The position numbers and the translations under genes are program-made. Shown here one piece after another: positions 43,939-54,162 of a stretch of DNA of 64,000 nt. Source of the stretch: Marinomonas transparens (GTDB lineage Bacteria > Pseudomonadota > Gammaproteobacteria > Pseudomonadales > Marinomonadaceae); contig NZ_JAEMNX010000006.1 of NCBI RefSeq assembly GCF_016463975.1, forward strand, positions 121,943-185,942, in the 5' to 3' direction. Positions within the stretch are counted from its first letter, which is position 1; every line of letters starts with the position of its first letter. The notes under the pieces are model-generated. The model was not told the origin of the DNA and did no database searches. It was given only the letters and a program-made list of their open reading frames with translations.

Positions 43939-44934
43939 ATGTCAAAAGTTGTTGTGTGTGCCCTGTATAAATTTGTTGAACTGCCTCACTTTGAATCCAT
44001 CCGAGAGCCACTGCAAAAGACCTTAGAAGAGAATGGAATTCGCGGTACCCTCTTGCTCGCAAGCGAAGGAATTAACGGCACCGTTGCTGGGTCTCGTGAA
44101 GGTATTGATGCTTTATTAGCATGGCTGGATAAACAGCCTGGTTTAGACAATATTGTTTCTAAAGAGTCTTATGACGACGATATGCCCTTCTATCGCACCA
44201 AGGTCAAATTGAAAAAAGAAATTGTCACCATGGGGGTGGAAGGAATCGATCCAAAGCGTGTGGTGGGCACTTATGTTAAGCCGAACGAATGGAATGATTT
44301 GATTTCTGATCCGGATGTTATTTTGGTGGATACGCGTAATGATTACGAAGTGCAAATCGGTACTTTCAAAAATGCGGTCAACCCTAAAACCGATACTTTC
44401 CGTGAATTTCCCGCTTATGTAAAAGAAAATATGGACCCAGCGAAGCATAAAAAAGTCGCTATGTTTTGTACGGGCGGCATTCGTTGTGAAAAATCCACTG
44501 CCTATATGTTGGAGCAGGGCTTCGACGAGGTTTACCACCTTGAAGGCGGTATCTTGAAGTACTTGGAAGAAGTGCCAAAAGAAGAAACCCTGTGGGAAGG
44601 TGAGTGTTTTGTTTTTGATAATCGTGTCTCAGTAAACCACGATTTAGAAAAAGGCGAATACGACCAATGTCATGCTTGTCGTATGCCGATTACAGAACAA
44701 GAAAAGCAAGATGAGCGCTATGTTCAAGGTGTGAGTTGTGTGCATTGCTTCGATAAGTTTACCGACGAACAGCGTCAGCGTTTTATTGAACGTGAGCGTC
44801 AGGTTCAGCTGGCTCGCTCCCGTGGCGAAGAGCATATTGGCGCGGAAGTATTAGACGCGGTAGAGAAGCACCGTTTAGAAAAAGCACTGGAAAAAGAGCG
44901 TCAACGTAAAATTCGTGAAGCACGCGCAAATTAA
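43939..44934 (+). CDS. trhO: tRNA uridine(34) hydroxylase TrhO (rhodanese family)
   Basis: The 331-residue protein matches YceA/Trh[35 protein letters not shown], a rhodanese domain with catalytic Cys177 in [10 protein letters not shown], and a C-terminal zinc-like CxxC pattern (CHACRMP, CVHCFDK). TrhO makes 5-hydroxyuridine at position 34 of several tRNAs using molecular oxygen. AGGAG at 43928-43932 lies before the ATG. A 10-bp hairpin without T-run follows at 44942-44974. Confidence 0.95.
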   Translation: MSKVVVCALYKFVELPHFESIREPLQKTLEENGIRGTLLLASEGINGTVAGSREGIDALLAWLDKQPGLDNIVSKESYDDDMPFYRTKVKLKKEIVTMGVEGIDPKRVVGTYVKPNEWNDLISDPDVILVDTRNDYEVQIGTFKNAVNPKTDTFREFPAYVKENMDPAKHKKVAMFCTGGIRCEKSTAYMLEQGFDEVYHLEGGILKYLEEVPKEETLWEGECFVFDNRVSVNHDLEKGEYDQCHACRMPITEQEKQDERYVQGVSCVHCFDKFTDEQRQRFIERERQVQLARSRGEEHIGAEVLDAVEKHRLEKALEKERQRKIREARAN

Positions 44935-44941
44935 ACCTGCG

Positions 44942-44974
44942 GGATTTCGCTTGGCCTGCGGTTGAGCGAAATCC
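44942..44974 (+). terminator. Hairpin after trhO (weak terminator)
   Basis: GGATTTCGCT and AGCGAAATCC form a perfect 10-bp stem with a 13-base loop. There is no T-run after it, so termination would need other help. Confidence 0.45.
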
Positions 44975-45108
44975 AAGCTATTGATCTTTATAGTGAAGTT
45001 TTTTGCTATTTCATCTGCTTATCCTTCCCTGAGTTTACTAAGAGTGGTTTCGAAATGGTTCGGACTACCGTACAATAAAAAATCGCTTTTTATTAGCCAG
45101 TATCCATC

Positions 45109-47352
45109 ATGAGTTATCAAGTTTTAGCACGTAAATGGCGCCCACAGACGTTCCTTGAAATGGCTGGGCAAGACCATGTCTTACAAGCGCTCGTCAATGC
45201 GCTACGCCAACAACGTTTGCATCATGCTTATTTGTTCACAGGAACGCGTGGTGTCGGTAAAACCACCATAGCGCGTATCTTTGCTAAGTGCTTAAACTGT
45301 GAAACCAATGGTATTTCTCCTGAGCCTTGCGGTCGTTGTGACAGTTGCCGAGAAATTGCTGAAGGTCGCTTTGTTGATTTGATTGAAGTGGATGCGGCGT
45401 CTCGTACCAAGGTCGAAGACACCCGCGAATTATTGGAAAATGTGCAATATGCACCAACTCGTGGCCGCTTTAAAGTGTACTTGATAGACGAGGTGCACAT
45501 GTTGTCCACGCACTCGTTTAATGCTCTGTTAAAAACCCTTGAAGAACCACCAGCCCACGTTAAATTTTTATTGGCAACCACGGACCCGCAAAAGTTACCC
45601 GTCACGGTTTTATCTCGTTGTTTGCAATTCAATCTGAAAAATATGTCGCCGCAGCGGGTCGTGGACTATTTGCAAACCGTATTAACCAGCGAACAAGTGA
45701 GTTTTGATCAGCCAGCCCTTTGGCAAATTGGTCAAGCGGCTAATGGCAGTATGCGTGATGCCTTAAGTTTGACGGATCAGGCGATTGCTTTTGGCAATGG
45801 TACGATTTCGGAAACTGGCGTAACTTCCATGTTGGGCTTGGTGAATCAAGCACAGGTTTTGGATTTATTAGAATGTGTTGCGGCTAAACATGCCGCCCAA
45901 GTCCTTAGTAAAATTGAAAGCTTAGCGGATTATCAGCCAGACTTTACTGCGATTTGCGGTAGCTTATTGGACACCTTGCATCGCATCGCGATAGAGCAAC
46001 AGGTACCGGGGGCTTTAACGGATCAATTGGGTGATTTGGCGCGGATTCAAGCCATTGCTGCGAATGTCAGCGCAGAAGAAATTCAACTCATGTATCAAAG
46101 TTTGTTGATTGGTCGCCGTGACTTGCCTCTGGCCCATTCCGCCCGTTCAGGTTTTGAAATGTTGATGCTTAGGCTGATTGCCTTTCGTCCGACACCGCCA
46201 ATGACAGTGAGCTACGATGCTCCGCCGACTATTGCCGCCAGTGAAACGAATACCCAGAGCTATGTCGAAGCCGATGAAAGCTCGCCGTTAGACGCATCGA
46301 CAGAAAAAAAAACACCAATAGTTGAGGTTACGGAATCTGCAGCCATTAAGCCGTTAGAAGAGGCAGTGAGTACAAAAGAACAGCGGGCTATTGAAAAAGA
46401 ACAAGCATCAAGTCTTGAAGAAGTCGCTCCGCTAGCCTTGTCTGACGCTGAACGTCCACCGTGGGAAGAAGCACAAACGACGTCGGTAGAGTCTTCCGTT
46501 GAGTTATCCTCTGAGCCATCTACCGAAGAAAATCCAATAACAGAAGTGGCTGAGCAACAGGTCGAAAAGAAAGTGACTGAGAGAGAGGTGGTTGAACAGG
46601 CCGCTGCTAATATTGAAACAACACAGGAATTGGTTGAAAGCACTGAGCCAGACACAGTTGAAGACAGTGCGATTGAAGAGGTAGGGCCTGCAGAAGTCCA
46701 TGCCGCGTTTGTTGCTGCTGAGCCTGAGTTTCCAGAAGAGCCTCAAGATGAAGATGAAGAAGAGGCGGAAGAGCGAGCTATCACAGATGTGATGGATCCA
46801 TTTAATCCAGCAGCAGATTTGGTCAGCGCGTTAAGTGCTGAATCTGACGACGAAGAAGTGGAACAAGTCCAAGAAACAGACACAGTTACCACACCGAAAG
46901 CACCAGATACCATAGCGCAACCTGCGTTAGCCATGCCGCTGCCAGAGCTTAATCATTTTAATGAGTTAACCATGAAGCTGTGGTGGTTGGTGGCACCGCG
47001 TTTGCCATTAACGGGTTTGGTGCAAAATATTCTGATGAACTCAAGTCTGGTGGATGCCAGTGAGCAAGGGCTTAGGTTAGAAGTGCCGTTAGAATATGGG
47101 CACATGCTCAACCAAACACGCTACGAGCAAATACAAGGGGCGTTGAGTGATTTTTTCACCATGCCCGTGCCCTTGATTATTGATACAGTGGAAGACACCA
47201 GTGGTGTAACAGCAGAAGAATTTGCTGCCAGTAAACGGGCTGAAGCCTTACAGGTGGCGATAGATCATTTGAATTCACATCCGGTTGTGCAGGCGTTGTC
47301 GGCAACGATGGGCGCACAGCTGGTTTACGATAGCGTTAAAGTAAAAGCCTAA
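45109..47352 (+). CDS. dnaX: DNA polymerase III subunits gamma and tau
   Basis: DnaX is the clamp-loader ATPase. The tau form also binds polymerase core and DnaB. The 747-residue product has Walker A GTRGVGKT (near 45-52), a zinc module (CLNC...CGRCDSC), the DEVH-type motif LIDEVHML, and SRCLQF. A long acidic Glu-rich linker (about 375-615, including the PPWEEA motif) and the C-terminal tau domain follow. At 46304-46312 a run of nine A may cause slippage that produces gamma. It starts the conserved group dnaX-ybaB-recR; ybaB follows after 13 bp. Confidence 0.97.
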   Translation: MSYQVLARKWRPQTFLEMAGQDHVLQALVNALRQQRLHHAYLFTGTRGVGKTTIARIFAKCLNCETNGISPEPCGRCDSCREIAEGRFVDLIEVDAASRTKVEDTRELLENVQYAPTRGRFKVYLIDEVHMLSTHSFNALLKTLEEPPAHVKFLLATTDPQKLPVTVLSRCLQFNLKNMSPQRVVDYLQTVLTSEQVSFDQPALWQIGQAANGSMRDALSLTDQAIAFGNGTISETGVTSMLGLVNQAQVLDLLECVAAKHAAQVLSKIESLADYQPDFTAICGSLLDTLHRIAIEQQVPGALTDQLGDLARIQAIAANVSAEEIQLMYQSLLIGRRDLPLAHSARSGFEMLMLRLIAFRPTPPMTVSYDAPPTIAASETNTQSYVEADESSPLDASTEKKTPIVEVTESAAIKPLEEAVSTKEQRAIEKEQASSLEEVAPLALSDAERPPWEEAQTTSVESSVELSSEPSTEENPITEVAEQQVEKKVTEREVVEQAAANIETTQELVESTEPDTVEDSAIEEVGPAEVHAAFVAAEPEFPEEPQDEDEEEAEERAITDVMDPFNPAADLVSALSAESDDEEVEQVQETDTVTTPKAPDTIAQPALAMPLPELNHFNELTMKLWWLVAPRLPLTGLVQNILMNSSLVDASEQGLRLEVPLEYGHMLNQTRYEQIQGALSDFFTMPVPLIIDTVEDTSGVTAEEFAASKRAEALQVAIDHLNSHPVVQALSATMGAQLVYDSVKVKA
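46304..46312 (+). other. A9 slippery run in dnaX (possible gamma-subunit site)
   Basis: Nine consecutive A (codons GAA AAA AAA ACA). A -1 shift reads N-T-N-S and stops at TGA 46323-46325; a +1 shift reads H-Q and stops at TAG 46319-46321. Either yields a product of about 400-405 residues, similar in size to the gamma form of E. coli. Thermus dnaX uses a comparable A9 run by transcriptional slippage. Confidence 0.5.
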
Positions 47353-47365
47353 ATGGGAGAGAGTT

Positions 47366-47692
47366 ATGTTTAAAGGTGGTATGGGTAACATGATGCGCCA
47401 AGCGCAGCAGATGCAAGAAAACATGCAAAAGGCGCAGGAAGAAGTCGCTAACATGGAAGTAGAAGGCCAATCCGGTGCTGGCTTGGTTAAAATTGTCATG
47501 ACCGGACGCCATGATGTGAAACGGGTTTCTATTGATGATTCCTTGTTTTCTGATGACAAAGAAATGTTAGAAGACCTAATTGCTGCTGCGGTTAACGATG
47601 CGGTGCGTAAAATTGAAGTGGATCAGAAAGCAAAAATGGACGCTGCAACGGCAGGCATGTCTTTACCACCTGGCTTTAAAATGCCTTTCTAG
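47366..47692 (+). CDS. ybaB: YbaB/EbfC nucleoid-associated protein
   Basis: This 108-residue DNA-binding protein has the expected start ([24 protein letters not shown]) and the core [32 protein letters not shown]. Family members form dimers that bind and coat DNA. It lies between dnaX and recR, the invariable bacterial arrangement, and is part of the same transcript. Confidence 0.97.
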   Translation: MFKGGMGNMMRQAQQMQENMQKAQEEVANMEVEGQSGAGLVKIVMTGRHDVKRVSIDDSLFSDDKEMLEDLIAAAVNDAVRKIEVDQKAKMDAATAGMSLPPGFKMPF

Positions 47693-47701
47693 GAGTCGAT
47701 C

Positions 47702-48295
47702 TTGTTTAGTCCCTTAATTAAAGAGCTCATTGAGTCATTGCGCTGTTTGCCCGGCGTGGGGCCAAAGTCTGCGCAAAAGATGGCGCTATATCTTTTGGAA
47801 CGAGAGCATCAAGGGGCAGACAGGCTAGCGAATGCATTGCGTGAAGCGCTCGACAAGGTCGGGCGTTGTGCTAGTTGTCGGACACTGACCGAAGAGACGG
47901 AATGTCAGTTGTGCCAAGATCCTGAGCGTGATGCGAAGCATTTGTGTATTGTTGAAACACCAGCGGATGTGATTGCGATTGAATCGGCAGGTACCTTTAC
48001 AGGCCGCTATTTTGTGTTGCTAGGGCATTTGTCACCAATTGATGGCATAGGCCCAGAAGAGTTGGGTTTAGACAGGTTAGAAGCCTTGGTTCAACATAAT
48101 GAAGTGGAAGAGGCTATTATCGCTACCAACTCGACGGTAGAGGGTGAAGCGACCAGTCACTATATCGCCGAGAAACTAAAAACATTGAACATCAACGTCA
48201 GTCGCATTGCCCATGGCGTACCTATGGGTGGTGAACTGGAATACGTGGATGGTAACACTCTGGCGTTGGCGCTAGAGGGACGGAAGACACTCTAG
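47702..48295 (+). CDS. recR: Recombination mediator RecR
   Basis: RecR with RecF/RecO helps load RecA at gaps. The 197-residue protein has the N-terminal HhH ([19 protein letters not shown]), the zinc finger [16 protein letters not shown] and a Toprim domain ([13 protein letters not shown]). The C-terminal block [12 protein letters not shown] is conserved. The start is TTG, with AGGAG six bases before it. It is followed by rnd only one base after its stop codon. Confidence 0.97.
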   Translation: MFSPLIKELIESLRCLPGVGPKSAQKMALYLLEREHQGADRLANALREALDKVGRCASCRTLTEETECQLCQDPERDAKHLCIVETPADVIAIESAGTFTGRYFVLLGHLSPIDGIGPEELGLDRLEALVQHNEVEEAIIATNSTVEGEATSHYIAEKLKTLNINVSRIAHGVPMGGELEYVDGNTLALALEGRKTL

Positions 48296-48296
48296 T

Positions 48297-49442
48297 ATGA
48301 ATGATCAAGAGCAAGCACTGAATATTATTTGGGTTGCGGATAACGACTCGCTCGCCAGTTGGTGTGATTACTGGGCGCAATTACCTGTGATTGCTGTTGA
48401 TACGGAGTTTATTCGTCGTACCACCTATTTTCCTATTACGGGTTTAATTCAAATCAGTGAAGGGGACAAAGCCGTGCTTATTGACCCTTTAGGCATAGAT
48501 GCATGGCAACCTTTGCGCGATCTTATGGTCAACCCTTCGGTGATGAAGGTGTTTCACGCTTGCTCGGAAGATTTGGATGTCTTTGATAATTTATTAGGCG
48601 TGTTGCCCACGCCTTTTTACGATACACAAATTGGCGAAGCCTATGCTGGCGCGCAATGGTCATTGAGCTATGTGAAATTGATCGCTGCTTATTTGAATAT
48701 TGAAGTAGCGAAAGACGAAACCCGCTCCGATTGGTTGCAGCGTCCATTGACCGATGCACAAAAGCGCTATGCGGCTTTAGATGTGGTGTATTTGGCTAAA
48801 ATGTACCCCATGCAGATTGCTAAGTTACAAGAGAAAAATATGCTTGAGTGGGTCATGGAGGATTGTGAATCACTCAAATGGCAGTATCAAATGAACGCCG
48901 ATCCAGAGCAGAATTGGGCGGGTTTAAAAGCGGCTTGGCGCCTTTCTCCTGCTGGCTTAACCTTGTTACGTTTGTTGTATATATGGCGTGATGAGCAAGC
49001 TCGTAAAGAAAATGTGCCGAAAGGGCAAATTCTCAAAGATCGTACCTTGTGGTCATTAGGAAAAATCTTACCTGAACACAATAAAGCAATTTCTGAGGCT
49101 GAAGAACTAACAGGTCGTCAGCACCGCTTGTATGGTGATGTAATTTTGCAGAATGTGGCCCTAGTGAAAGAATTATCGGCAGATGAATATCAGTTGCCAT
49201 TAGAAATGCCTTTGTCTTCACAGGCCGGAGATCTAACAAAAGCTATTAAAGCCTTTGTGCGTGAGCGCTCTGAAGCCTTAGGGGTTGCCCCAGAAGCCAT
49301 GATGAAGCGTAAGTTGCTTGATCCTATTGTTAGACATTTATATGAGGGTACGGAAGTGGATTGGCAGAATCCAGCGATGACTGGCTGGCGTCGTGATGCC
49401 ATTGTCGAACCTGTGCTAGAAAAATTCAAAGCTCCTAATTAA
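48297..49442 (+). CDS. rnd: Ribonuclease D
   Basis: RNase D is a 3'-5' exonuclease that trims tRNA precursors. The DEDD catalytic residues are visible in [32 protein letters not shown] and [18 protein letters not shown]. Two HRDC domains follow (about 200-381). The 381-residue length is normal. It follows recR closely (GGAAG site 10 bases upstream), suggesting coupled expression. tRNA trimming is noteworthy given the large tRNA array in this window. Confidence 0.95.
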   Translation: MNDQEQALNIIWVADNDSLASWCDYWAQLPVIAVDTEFIRRTTYFPITGLIQISEGDKAVLIDPLGIDAWQPLRDLMVNPSVMKVFHACSEDLDVFDNLLGVLPTPFYDTQIGEAYAGAQWSLSYVKLIAAYLNIEVAKDETRSDWLQRPLTDAQKRYAALDVVYLAKMYPMQIAKLQEKNMLEWVMEDCESLKWQYQMNADPEQNWAGLKAAWRLSPAGLTLLRLLYIWRDEQARKENVPKGQILKDRTLWSLGKILPEHNKAISEAEELTGRQHRLYGDVILQNVALVKELSADEYQLPLEMPLSSQAGDLTKAIKAFVRERSEALGVAPEAMMKRKLLDPIVRHLYEGTEVDWQNPAMTGWRRDAIVEPVLEKFKAPN

Positions 49443-49492
49443 TACACGAATTAAATATTAAGCCGCTCATCTCGAGTAGCCCAGAGAAGATT

Positions 49493-49786
49493 ATGAAACA
49501 GCATTTAATAGTAGAAGTTTTTCGCTCTTCAAAGCATGACGGTATGTATTTGTACGTCAAGAAGAGTGTTGGCCTGAAAGACATACCAGAAGAGCTAATG
49601 ACTCGATTTGGCAAGGGTATCAGTGCAATGACCATGCTGTTAACCAAAGAAAGTAAGTTAGCTCGATCCAACCCTGAAAAAGTGATTGAAGGCATTCATG
49701 AAAAAGGTTTCTACTTGCAGTTACCTCCGGCGAAAGAAGAGTATTTGCTCGATCTTTATAAAACGCCAACACAGGCGGTTTATTAG
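49493..49786 (+). CDS. ycgL: YcgL-domain protein
   Basis: The 97-residue protein has the YcgL pattern: [33 protein letters not shown] and KGFYLQLPP. The function is unknown in all species. It is small, cytoplasmic and usually beside rnd and ycgN, as here (50 bp after rnd and two bases before ycgN). Confidence 0.93.
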   Translation: MKQHLIVEVFRSSKHDGMYLYVKKSVGLKDIPEELMTRFGKGISAMTMLLTKESKLARSNPEKVIEGIHEKGFYLQLPPAKEEYLLDLYKTPTQAVY

Positions 49787-49788
49787 TC

Positions 49789-50268
49789 ATGATTGCTAAG
49801 CGTCATGAACCTTTTTGGAAAACCACGGCACTGGATAAGATGTCCGCGCTTGAGTGGGAATCGCTTTGTGATGGCTGTGGTAAATGTTGCCTACAAAAAT
49901 TGCAAGATGAGGAAACTGACGAGGTCTTCTATACGGATCTTGCTTGCCATCAACTGGATATTTCGGCGTGTCGGTGTAAGGTCTACGAGACACGGAAAAC
50001 CAAGGTGGAGACCTGCATCACCTTGACACTAGATCAGATTGAAGCTTTTCATTGGTTACCGGACACTTGCAGTTATCGTGTGTTGCATGAAACTGGTGAC
50101 CTACCTGACTGGCATCCTCTGCTGGTGGGGAATAATAAAGAAATGCTGCGCCAAGGATTAAATGTCCGGCATTACGCAGTGAATGAAAATACCGTGGCGG
50201 AAGAAGATTGGGATACCCATATTATCAGATGGGTACATGGTATGCCGGAGCCTTATGATCTAACCTGA
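49789..50268 (+). CDS. ycgN: YcgN-family (UPF0260) cysteine-cluster protein
   Basis: The 159-residue protein contains CDGCGKCCLQKLQDEE at the start of the cysteine cluster and LACHQLDISACRCKVYETR and DTCSYRVL further on. These are typical of the YcgN family with a presumed metal site. The function is unknown. It begins two bases after ycgL and is probably translated with it. Confidence 0.94.
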   Translation: MIAKRHEPFWKTTALDKMSALEWESLCDGCGKCCLQKLQDEETDEVFYTDLACHQLDISACRCKVYETRKTKVETCITLTLDQIEAFHWLPDTCSYRVLHETGDLPDWHPLLVGNNKEMLRQGLNVRHYAVNENTVAEEDWDTHIIRWVHGMPEPYDLT

Positions 50269-50317
50269 TTGTGATCGCAGGCTAATATTCAACAAGTAGT
50301 TCAAGGAGTTCGCAAAC

Positions 50318-52162
50318 GTGAAGTGGTTGAAAATAAATACTGTGTTGTTCATTGCCGTGTTGTCATGCTGGGCTCCTTTAAGTCAGGCGGATACTCAATT
50401 TCGCGTTATTGTTGATGCTTCTGGCAGTATGATCATCAGTGACCCTGATAAGTTAACTGCCGAAGCCCTTCGTCTTATTTCTGATCTTGCTCCAGAAGAA
50501 AAAACCACCCTTGGCATTTGGTTGTTTGGTGAAGCGCCACGGGTGCTCTTACCTGAAGGCCCGATCAATAAAGCCAATAAAGCCAAGCTTGCCAGCTATT
50601 TAAATAGTTATGTGACCCAAGATGTTAAAACGGATCTAGAAGCCATTATTGCCTTGTTGTTGGAAACCCCAGACTCGGAAGATCTCGCTGTAGGTTTCGA
50701 GCGTCATTGGATATTAGTGACCGATGGTATGGTCGATATTAGTTTAGAAGATGAGGTGAATAGGGCATCTAGAGAGCGTATTTTAAATGATCTTAGTCAA
50801 CAGCTAGAAGACAGGGGTATTCATTTACATACCGTATCTATGACGGGGTACACCGACAAAGATCTATTACAGACCTTATCGTTAAAGACAAACTCGACCC
50901 ATACTGAAGTCGCGATACCGGAAGATTTACTGGATACCTTTGAGCGTATTTTTTCACAGGTAGACCCAGAAGAAAGACTGCCATTCAAAGGCAATACATT
51001 CACGGTTGATAAGTTTATACATGAGCTGACTTTGATTGTTTTTCATGAGCCAAATGAGGGGCCGGAAATCGTTACACCCTCTGGCTCCATATTGCCGATA
51101 GCTACACAAGATAATATCTCAGTGGCTTTGTCTGACCATTACACTCTTGTTACGGTGAAGAATCCAGAAGTGGGAGATTGGCAGGTAAATAATGTCAATC
51201 TTGAACGTAGTAGTGTTCGTGTTATTACTGATCTCAGTGCCAGAGTAACCAAAATACCCCCTATTATCTTTATAAATGAATCCATCAATTCAAATGTTGG
51301 GGTATTTCAAAAAGGTGAGATTATTGGTGACCAAAATATTCTTAATATGGTGTCAGTAAAGCAGACTTTGATACGCCTAAATGGTGAACACAAAGAAGCC
51401 ATATATTCCCAAGATATGGAACAAGTGAGCAACCAATTTCAGCATGATATTAAGCAAATAGCTGAGCCGGGAAATTATGAGTTAGTCAGTCATCTGGATG
51501 GTCAAACCTTCTCCCGAGAGCTTGGGCAGTATTTCACTGTGCATCCTGGGATTGAGTTCAAAGGTGAACAATCTAGTGAGAATTTGGTGGCGTTTTCTGC
51601 TAAGCCGTCGAACCTGAGGCTGAATGTAATGCGTTCTAAGGTGACGTTAGAGCTCACAGATAAAGATGGCACGGTTAATACGGAAGAAATGACCTTAATC
51701 GGGCAGGGGTATTGGGAAAGGGTGATACCTGTTTCTCCTGATGAGTCAATGAAAGTCAGAGCGCAACTTATTGGTTTTACTCAAGCTGGGGTGCGTTTTG
51801 AATATTGGACACCTATGTGGGATGTAACGCGAAGCGGAATTGCTGCGCCATTGGTGATGCTTACTGGCAGCGTCGTTCCGAGTGTGGTATTTAACGTGCA
51901 ACCTTCACCGAGTGCTGGTGTGGCGCCGGTGTTTGTACCGCCTTCGGTTGTAGTGGTCGAGAGTCAAGACGAGGAAAGCCTTGTTGAAGAACCGCCTGTT
52001 ATTAATGACATAGATTTAGACGAAACGACTGAGAGCATAGCGGGTTTGTCTACACAGGAATGGATTTTGTATGGCGTACTAAATGTAGGCGGCGTGTTGC
52101 TATTAGCCATTGGTGTTCTGCTTTATCGCCGAATGAAAAACAAAAAAGACTTAGAAGGATAA
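50318..52162 (+). CDS. VWA-domain membrane protein
   Basis: The 614-residue protein has a signal peptide (FIAVLSCWAPLSQA) and a von Willebrand A domain (about 25-215). The metal-dependent adhesion site motif DASGSM lies at about 31-36, with TDGMVD near 143. A long beta-rich middle is followed by a C-terminal membrane helix (VLLLAIGVLLYRR) near 585-607. It is presumably exposed to the periplasm. The role is unknown; VWA domains mediate protein contacts. GTG start with AAGGAG nine bases before. The amidotransferase gene follows after 10 bp. Confidence 0.85.
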   Translation: MKWLKINTVLFIAVLSCWAPLSQADTQFRVIVDASGSMIISDPDKLTAEALRLISDLAPEEKTTLGIWLFGEAPRVLLPEGPINKANKAKLASYLNSYVTQDVKTDLEAIIALLLETPDSEDLAVGFERHWILVTDGMVDISLEDEVNRASRERILNDLSQQLEDRGIHLHTVSMTGYTDKDLLQTLSLKTNSTHTEVAIPEDLLDTFERIFSQVDPEERLPFKGNTFTVDKFIHELTLIVFHEPNEGPEIVTPSGSILPIATQDNISVALSDHYTLVTVKNPEVGDWQVNNVNLERSSVRVITDLSARVTKIPPIIFINESINSNVGVFQKGEIIGDQNILNMVSVKQTLIRLNGEHKEAIYSQDMEQVSNQFQHDIKQIAEPGNYELVSHLDGQTFSRELGQYFTVHPGIEFKGEQSSENLVAFSAKPSNLRLNVMRSKVTLELTDKDGTVNTEEMTLIGQGYWERVIPVSPDESMKVRAQLIGFTQAGVRFEYWTPMWDVTRSGIAAPLVMLTGSVVPSVVFNVQPSPSAGVAPVFVPPSVVVVESQDEESLVEEPPVINDIDLDETTESIAGLSTQEWILYGVLNVGGVLLLAIGVLLYRRMKNKKDLEG

Positions 52163-52172
52163 GACCTAAATC

Positions 52173-52988
52173 ATGTGTGAGTTACTAGGCATGAGTGCTA
52201 ATGTGCCAACGGACATCTGCTTCAGTTTTTCGGGTTTACGGGCCCGTGGTGGTCGGACTGGTCCCCATAAAGATGGTTGGGGAATGGCCATGTACCGTGA
52301 TGGTGATGTGTGGGCAGTTCATGACCCAAGACCCAGTGCGGATTCTGACATGGCGGAAATTATCAGTCATACCTCACTTAAGTGCGACATCGTTATCAGC
52401 CATATTCGTCAGGCCAATGTGGGGGCGGTGAGCTTACTAAATACCCACCCATTTAGTCGTTTATTGTGGGGGAAAACCTGGACCTATGCTCATAATGGTC
52501 AATTAGACGATGCCTTTTCCTTACCGATAAATCATTATCACCCGTTGGGTAATACCGATTCTGAAAGAGCGTTTTGTTGGATTGTTGAACAGCTTTCGCA
52601 ACGCTTTGGTGAGGTGGAACCGAGTCTGGAGGCATTGTCCAATGCCTTATCTGAATTAGCCTTGCAATTGAAGCAGCGTGGTGTGTTTAACATGATGCTG
52701 TCTGACGGAATACGCTTGTATTGTTTTTGTACCACGAAACTGCATTGGATTACGCGTCGAGCCCCTTTTAAAAAAGCCTCTTTGTCAGACGAAGATGTGG
52801 TGATCGATTTTAAAGAAGTGACGACAGACAAAGATGTGGTGACGGTCATTGCCACGCAACCGTTAACGCAAGATGAAGTGTGGCAACAGATGCAGGAAGG
52901 CGAGCTTTGTGTGTTCGAAGGCGGTGAGGTTGTTTCACAGATTTTACCGACAGAGCAAGTAGAAGAGCAGCAAGCAAGGGTAAACTAA
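52173..52988 (+). CDS. yafJ: Class II glutamine amidotransferase-like protein (YafJ family)
   Basis: The 271-residue protein has Cys2 as the N-terminal nucleophile (MCELLGMSANVPTD) and YafJ blocks RARGGRTGPHKDGWGMA, SHIRQANVG and TWTYAHNGQLDD. It resembles the YafJ group, which resembles the glutaminase domain of GlmS-like enzymes but lacks a synthase domain. The substrate is unknown. It probably lies in one transcript with the VWA gene. A terminator at 53048-53090 follows. Confidence 0.9.
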   Translation: MCELLGMSANVPTDICFSFSGLRARGGRTGPHKDGWGMAMYRDGDVWAVHDPRPSADSDMAEIISHTSLKCDIVISHIRQANVGAVSLLNTHPFSRLLWGKTWTYAHNGQLDDAFSLPINHYHPLGNTDSERAFCWIVEQLSQRFGEVEPSLEALSNALSELALQLKQRGVFNMMLSDGIRLYCFCTTKLHWITRRAPFKKASLSDEDVVIDFKEVTTDKDVVTVIATQPLTQDEVWQQMQEGELCVFEGGEVVSQILPTEQVEEQQARVN

Positions 52989-53047
52989 ATAAAAAATTTG
53001 TTGACGAAAAACGGCTCATTAAGGATGGTTTAGCAAAGCGCTTTCCC

Positions 53048-53090
53048 AAAAAAACTCGATTCATGTGATGGCATGTGGTCGAGTTTTTTT
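53048..53090 (+). terminator. Terminator after yafJ
   Basis: AAAAAACTCGA and TCGAGTTTTTT pair as an 11-bp stem with an inner CATG repeat, followed by T-run. The remaining bases before iolB (53091-53219) are AT-rich. Confidence 0.8.
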
Positions 53091-53219
53091 ATGATATATT
53101 TTTATAACAAGTACGATTTGAAATATATATTCCATTTTTATTGTTTTGGAATTTATGTTGGTTTATGGTTATGGGTAATGGCAACCAGCAATAAAATAAG
53201 AAATTAACGAGGTTAAAAA

Positions 53220-54038
53220 ATGTCGCACTTATTGTCTAAAAAGAAACTGTCTGAAAACAGCACCATGACACAAAACATCACACCTGAAAGTGCGAACTGG
53301 CAATATGTGGGCTTTGAAGCCCATATTCTTAAGAAAGGGGAGTCGTTAACGGTAGAGGCTGGCAGCAACGAGATTTGTGTGGTCTTGTTATACGGCCATG
53401 CAGATGCATCAACCAAGGACAACACTTGGTCGAATATTGGTGATCGAGCTTCAGTGTTTGATCAAAAAGCGCCTTTTGCTGTGTATGCGCCAGCAGGGGA
53501 TCAAATCACCTATAAAGCTTTGATGGATATTGAGTTGGCGGTTTGTAAAGCGCCCGGTAAAACGAATTATCCAGCGCGTTTGATTCGTCCTGAAGATTGT
53601 CAATTTGAAACCCGTGGAGTAGGCAGTAATGTGCGCCATGTGTGTAACGTGTTGTTTGGTAATTTGGCGGCAGACAGTCTATTAGTGTGTGAAGTCATCA
53701 CGCCTAGTGGTAATTGGTCTAGCTATCCGCCTCATAAGCATGACCAAGATGCGGCTCCTGCGGAAACCCAGTTAGAAGAAACCTACTACCACCGTATTGA
53801 TCCGCCTCAAGGATTTGTCTTACAGCGTGTTTACACAGACGATAGAAGCCTAGATGAAACCATGGCTGTGGAAGATGGCGATGTGGTCATGGTGCCAGAA
53901 GGTTATCACCCTGTGGGGGTACCCCATGGTTATCAATCCTACTATCTTAATGTGATGGCTGGGCCGTCACGTAATTGGATCTTCCACAACGACAAAGACC
54001 ATGAATGGATAATCGAACGCGATAAGAAAACTGCGTAA
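53220..54038 (+). CDS. iolB: 5-deoxy-glucuronate isomerase
   Basis: The 272-residue protein matches IolB of myo-inositol catabolism, which turns 5-deoxy-glucuronate into 5-dehydro-2-deoxy-gluconate. Visible family blocks: NWSSYPPHKHDQD (metal-binding His residues), LEETYYHRIDPPQGFVLQRVY and GYHPVGVPHGYQSYYLNVMAGP. It is a bicupin. A GAGG ribosome site lies seven bases upstream. Other inositol genes (iolA, C, D, E, G) are not adjacent, which is unusual. Confidence 0.93.
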   Translation: MSHLLSKKKLSENSTMTQNITPESANWQYVGFEAHILKKGESLTVEAGSNEICVVLLYGHADASTKDNTWSNIGDRASVFDQKAPFAVYAPAGDQITYKALMDIELAVCKAPGKTNYPARLIRPEDCQFETRGVGSNVRHVCNVLFGNLAADSLLVCEVITPSGNWSSYPPHKHDQDAAPAETQLEETYYHRIDPPQGFVLQRVYTDDRSLDETMAVEDGDVVMVPEGYHPVGVPHGYQSYYLNVMAGPSRNWIFHNDKDHEWIIERDKKTA

Positions 54039-54093
54039 TAGGCTCTTTTTATTGTGATCCTCTCACTCTCATTTTAAAACGCTATTTATGCGC

Positions 54094-54131
54094 AAAAAAA
54101 CCAACCCTAGATAACGAGCGTTGGTTTTTTA
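54094..54131. terminator. Convergent terminator between iolB and cysK
   Basis: AAAAAACCAAC and GTTGGTTTTTT form an 11-bp stem, with A- and T-tracts fitting both directions. It ends iolB (+) and cysK (-). Confidence 0.85.
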
Positions 54132-54162
54132 TTGGGACTTTCTTGCTGAGCGTGATGGGACG

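Noticed and set aside
44935..45108. 4.5S (SRP) RNA gene upstream of dnaX, as in some pseudomonads
   Set aside because: The conserved GGTC...GGAAGCAGC core of SRP RNA is not in the gap.
45228..46934. Long antisense frames within dnaX (for example 46260-46655 on minus)
   Set aside because: They are Ser/Ala-rich shadows of the Glu-rich dnaX linker, with no start signals or family resemblance.
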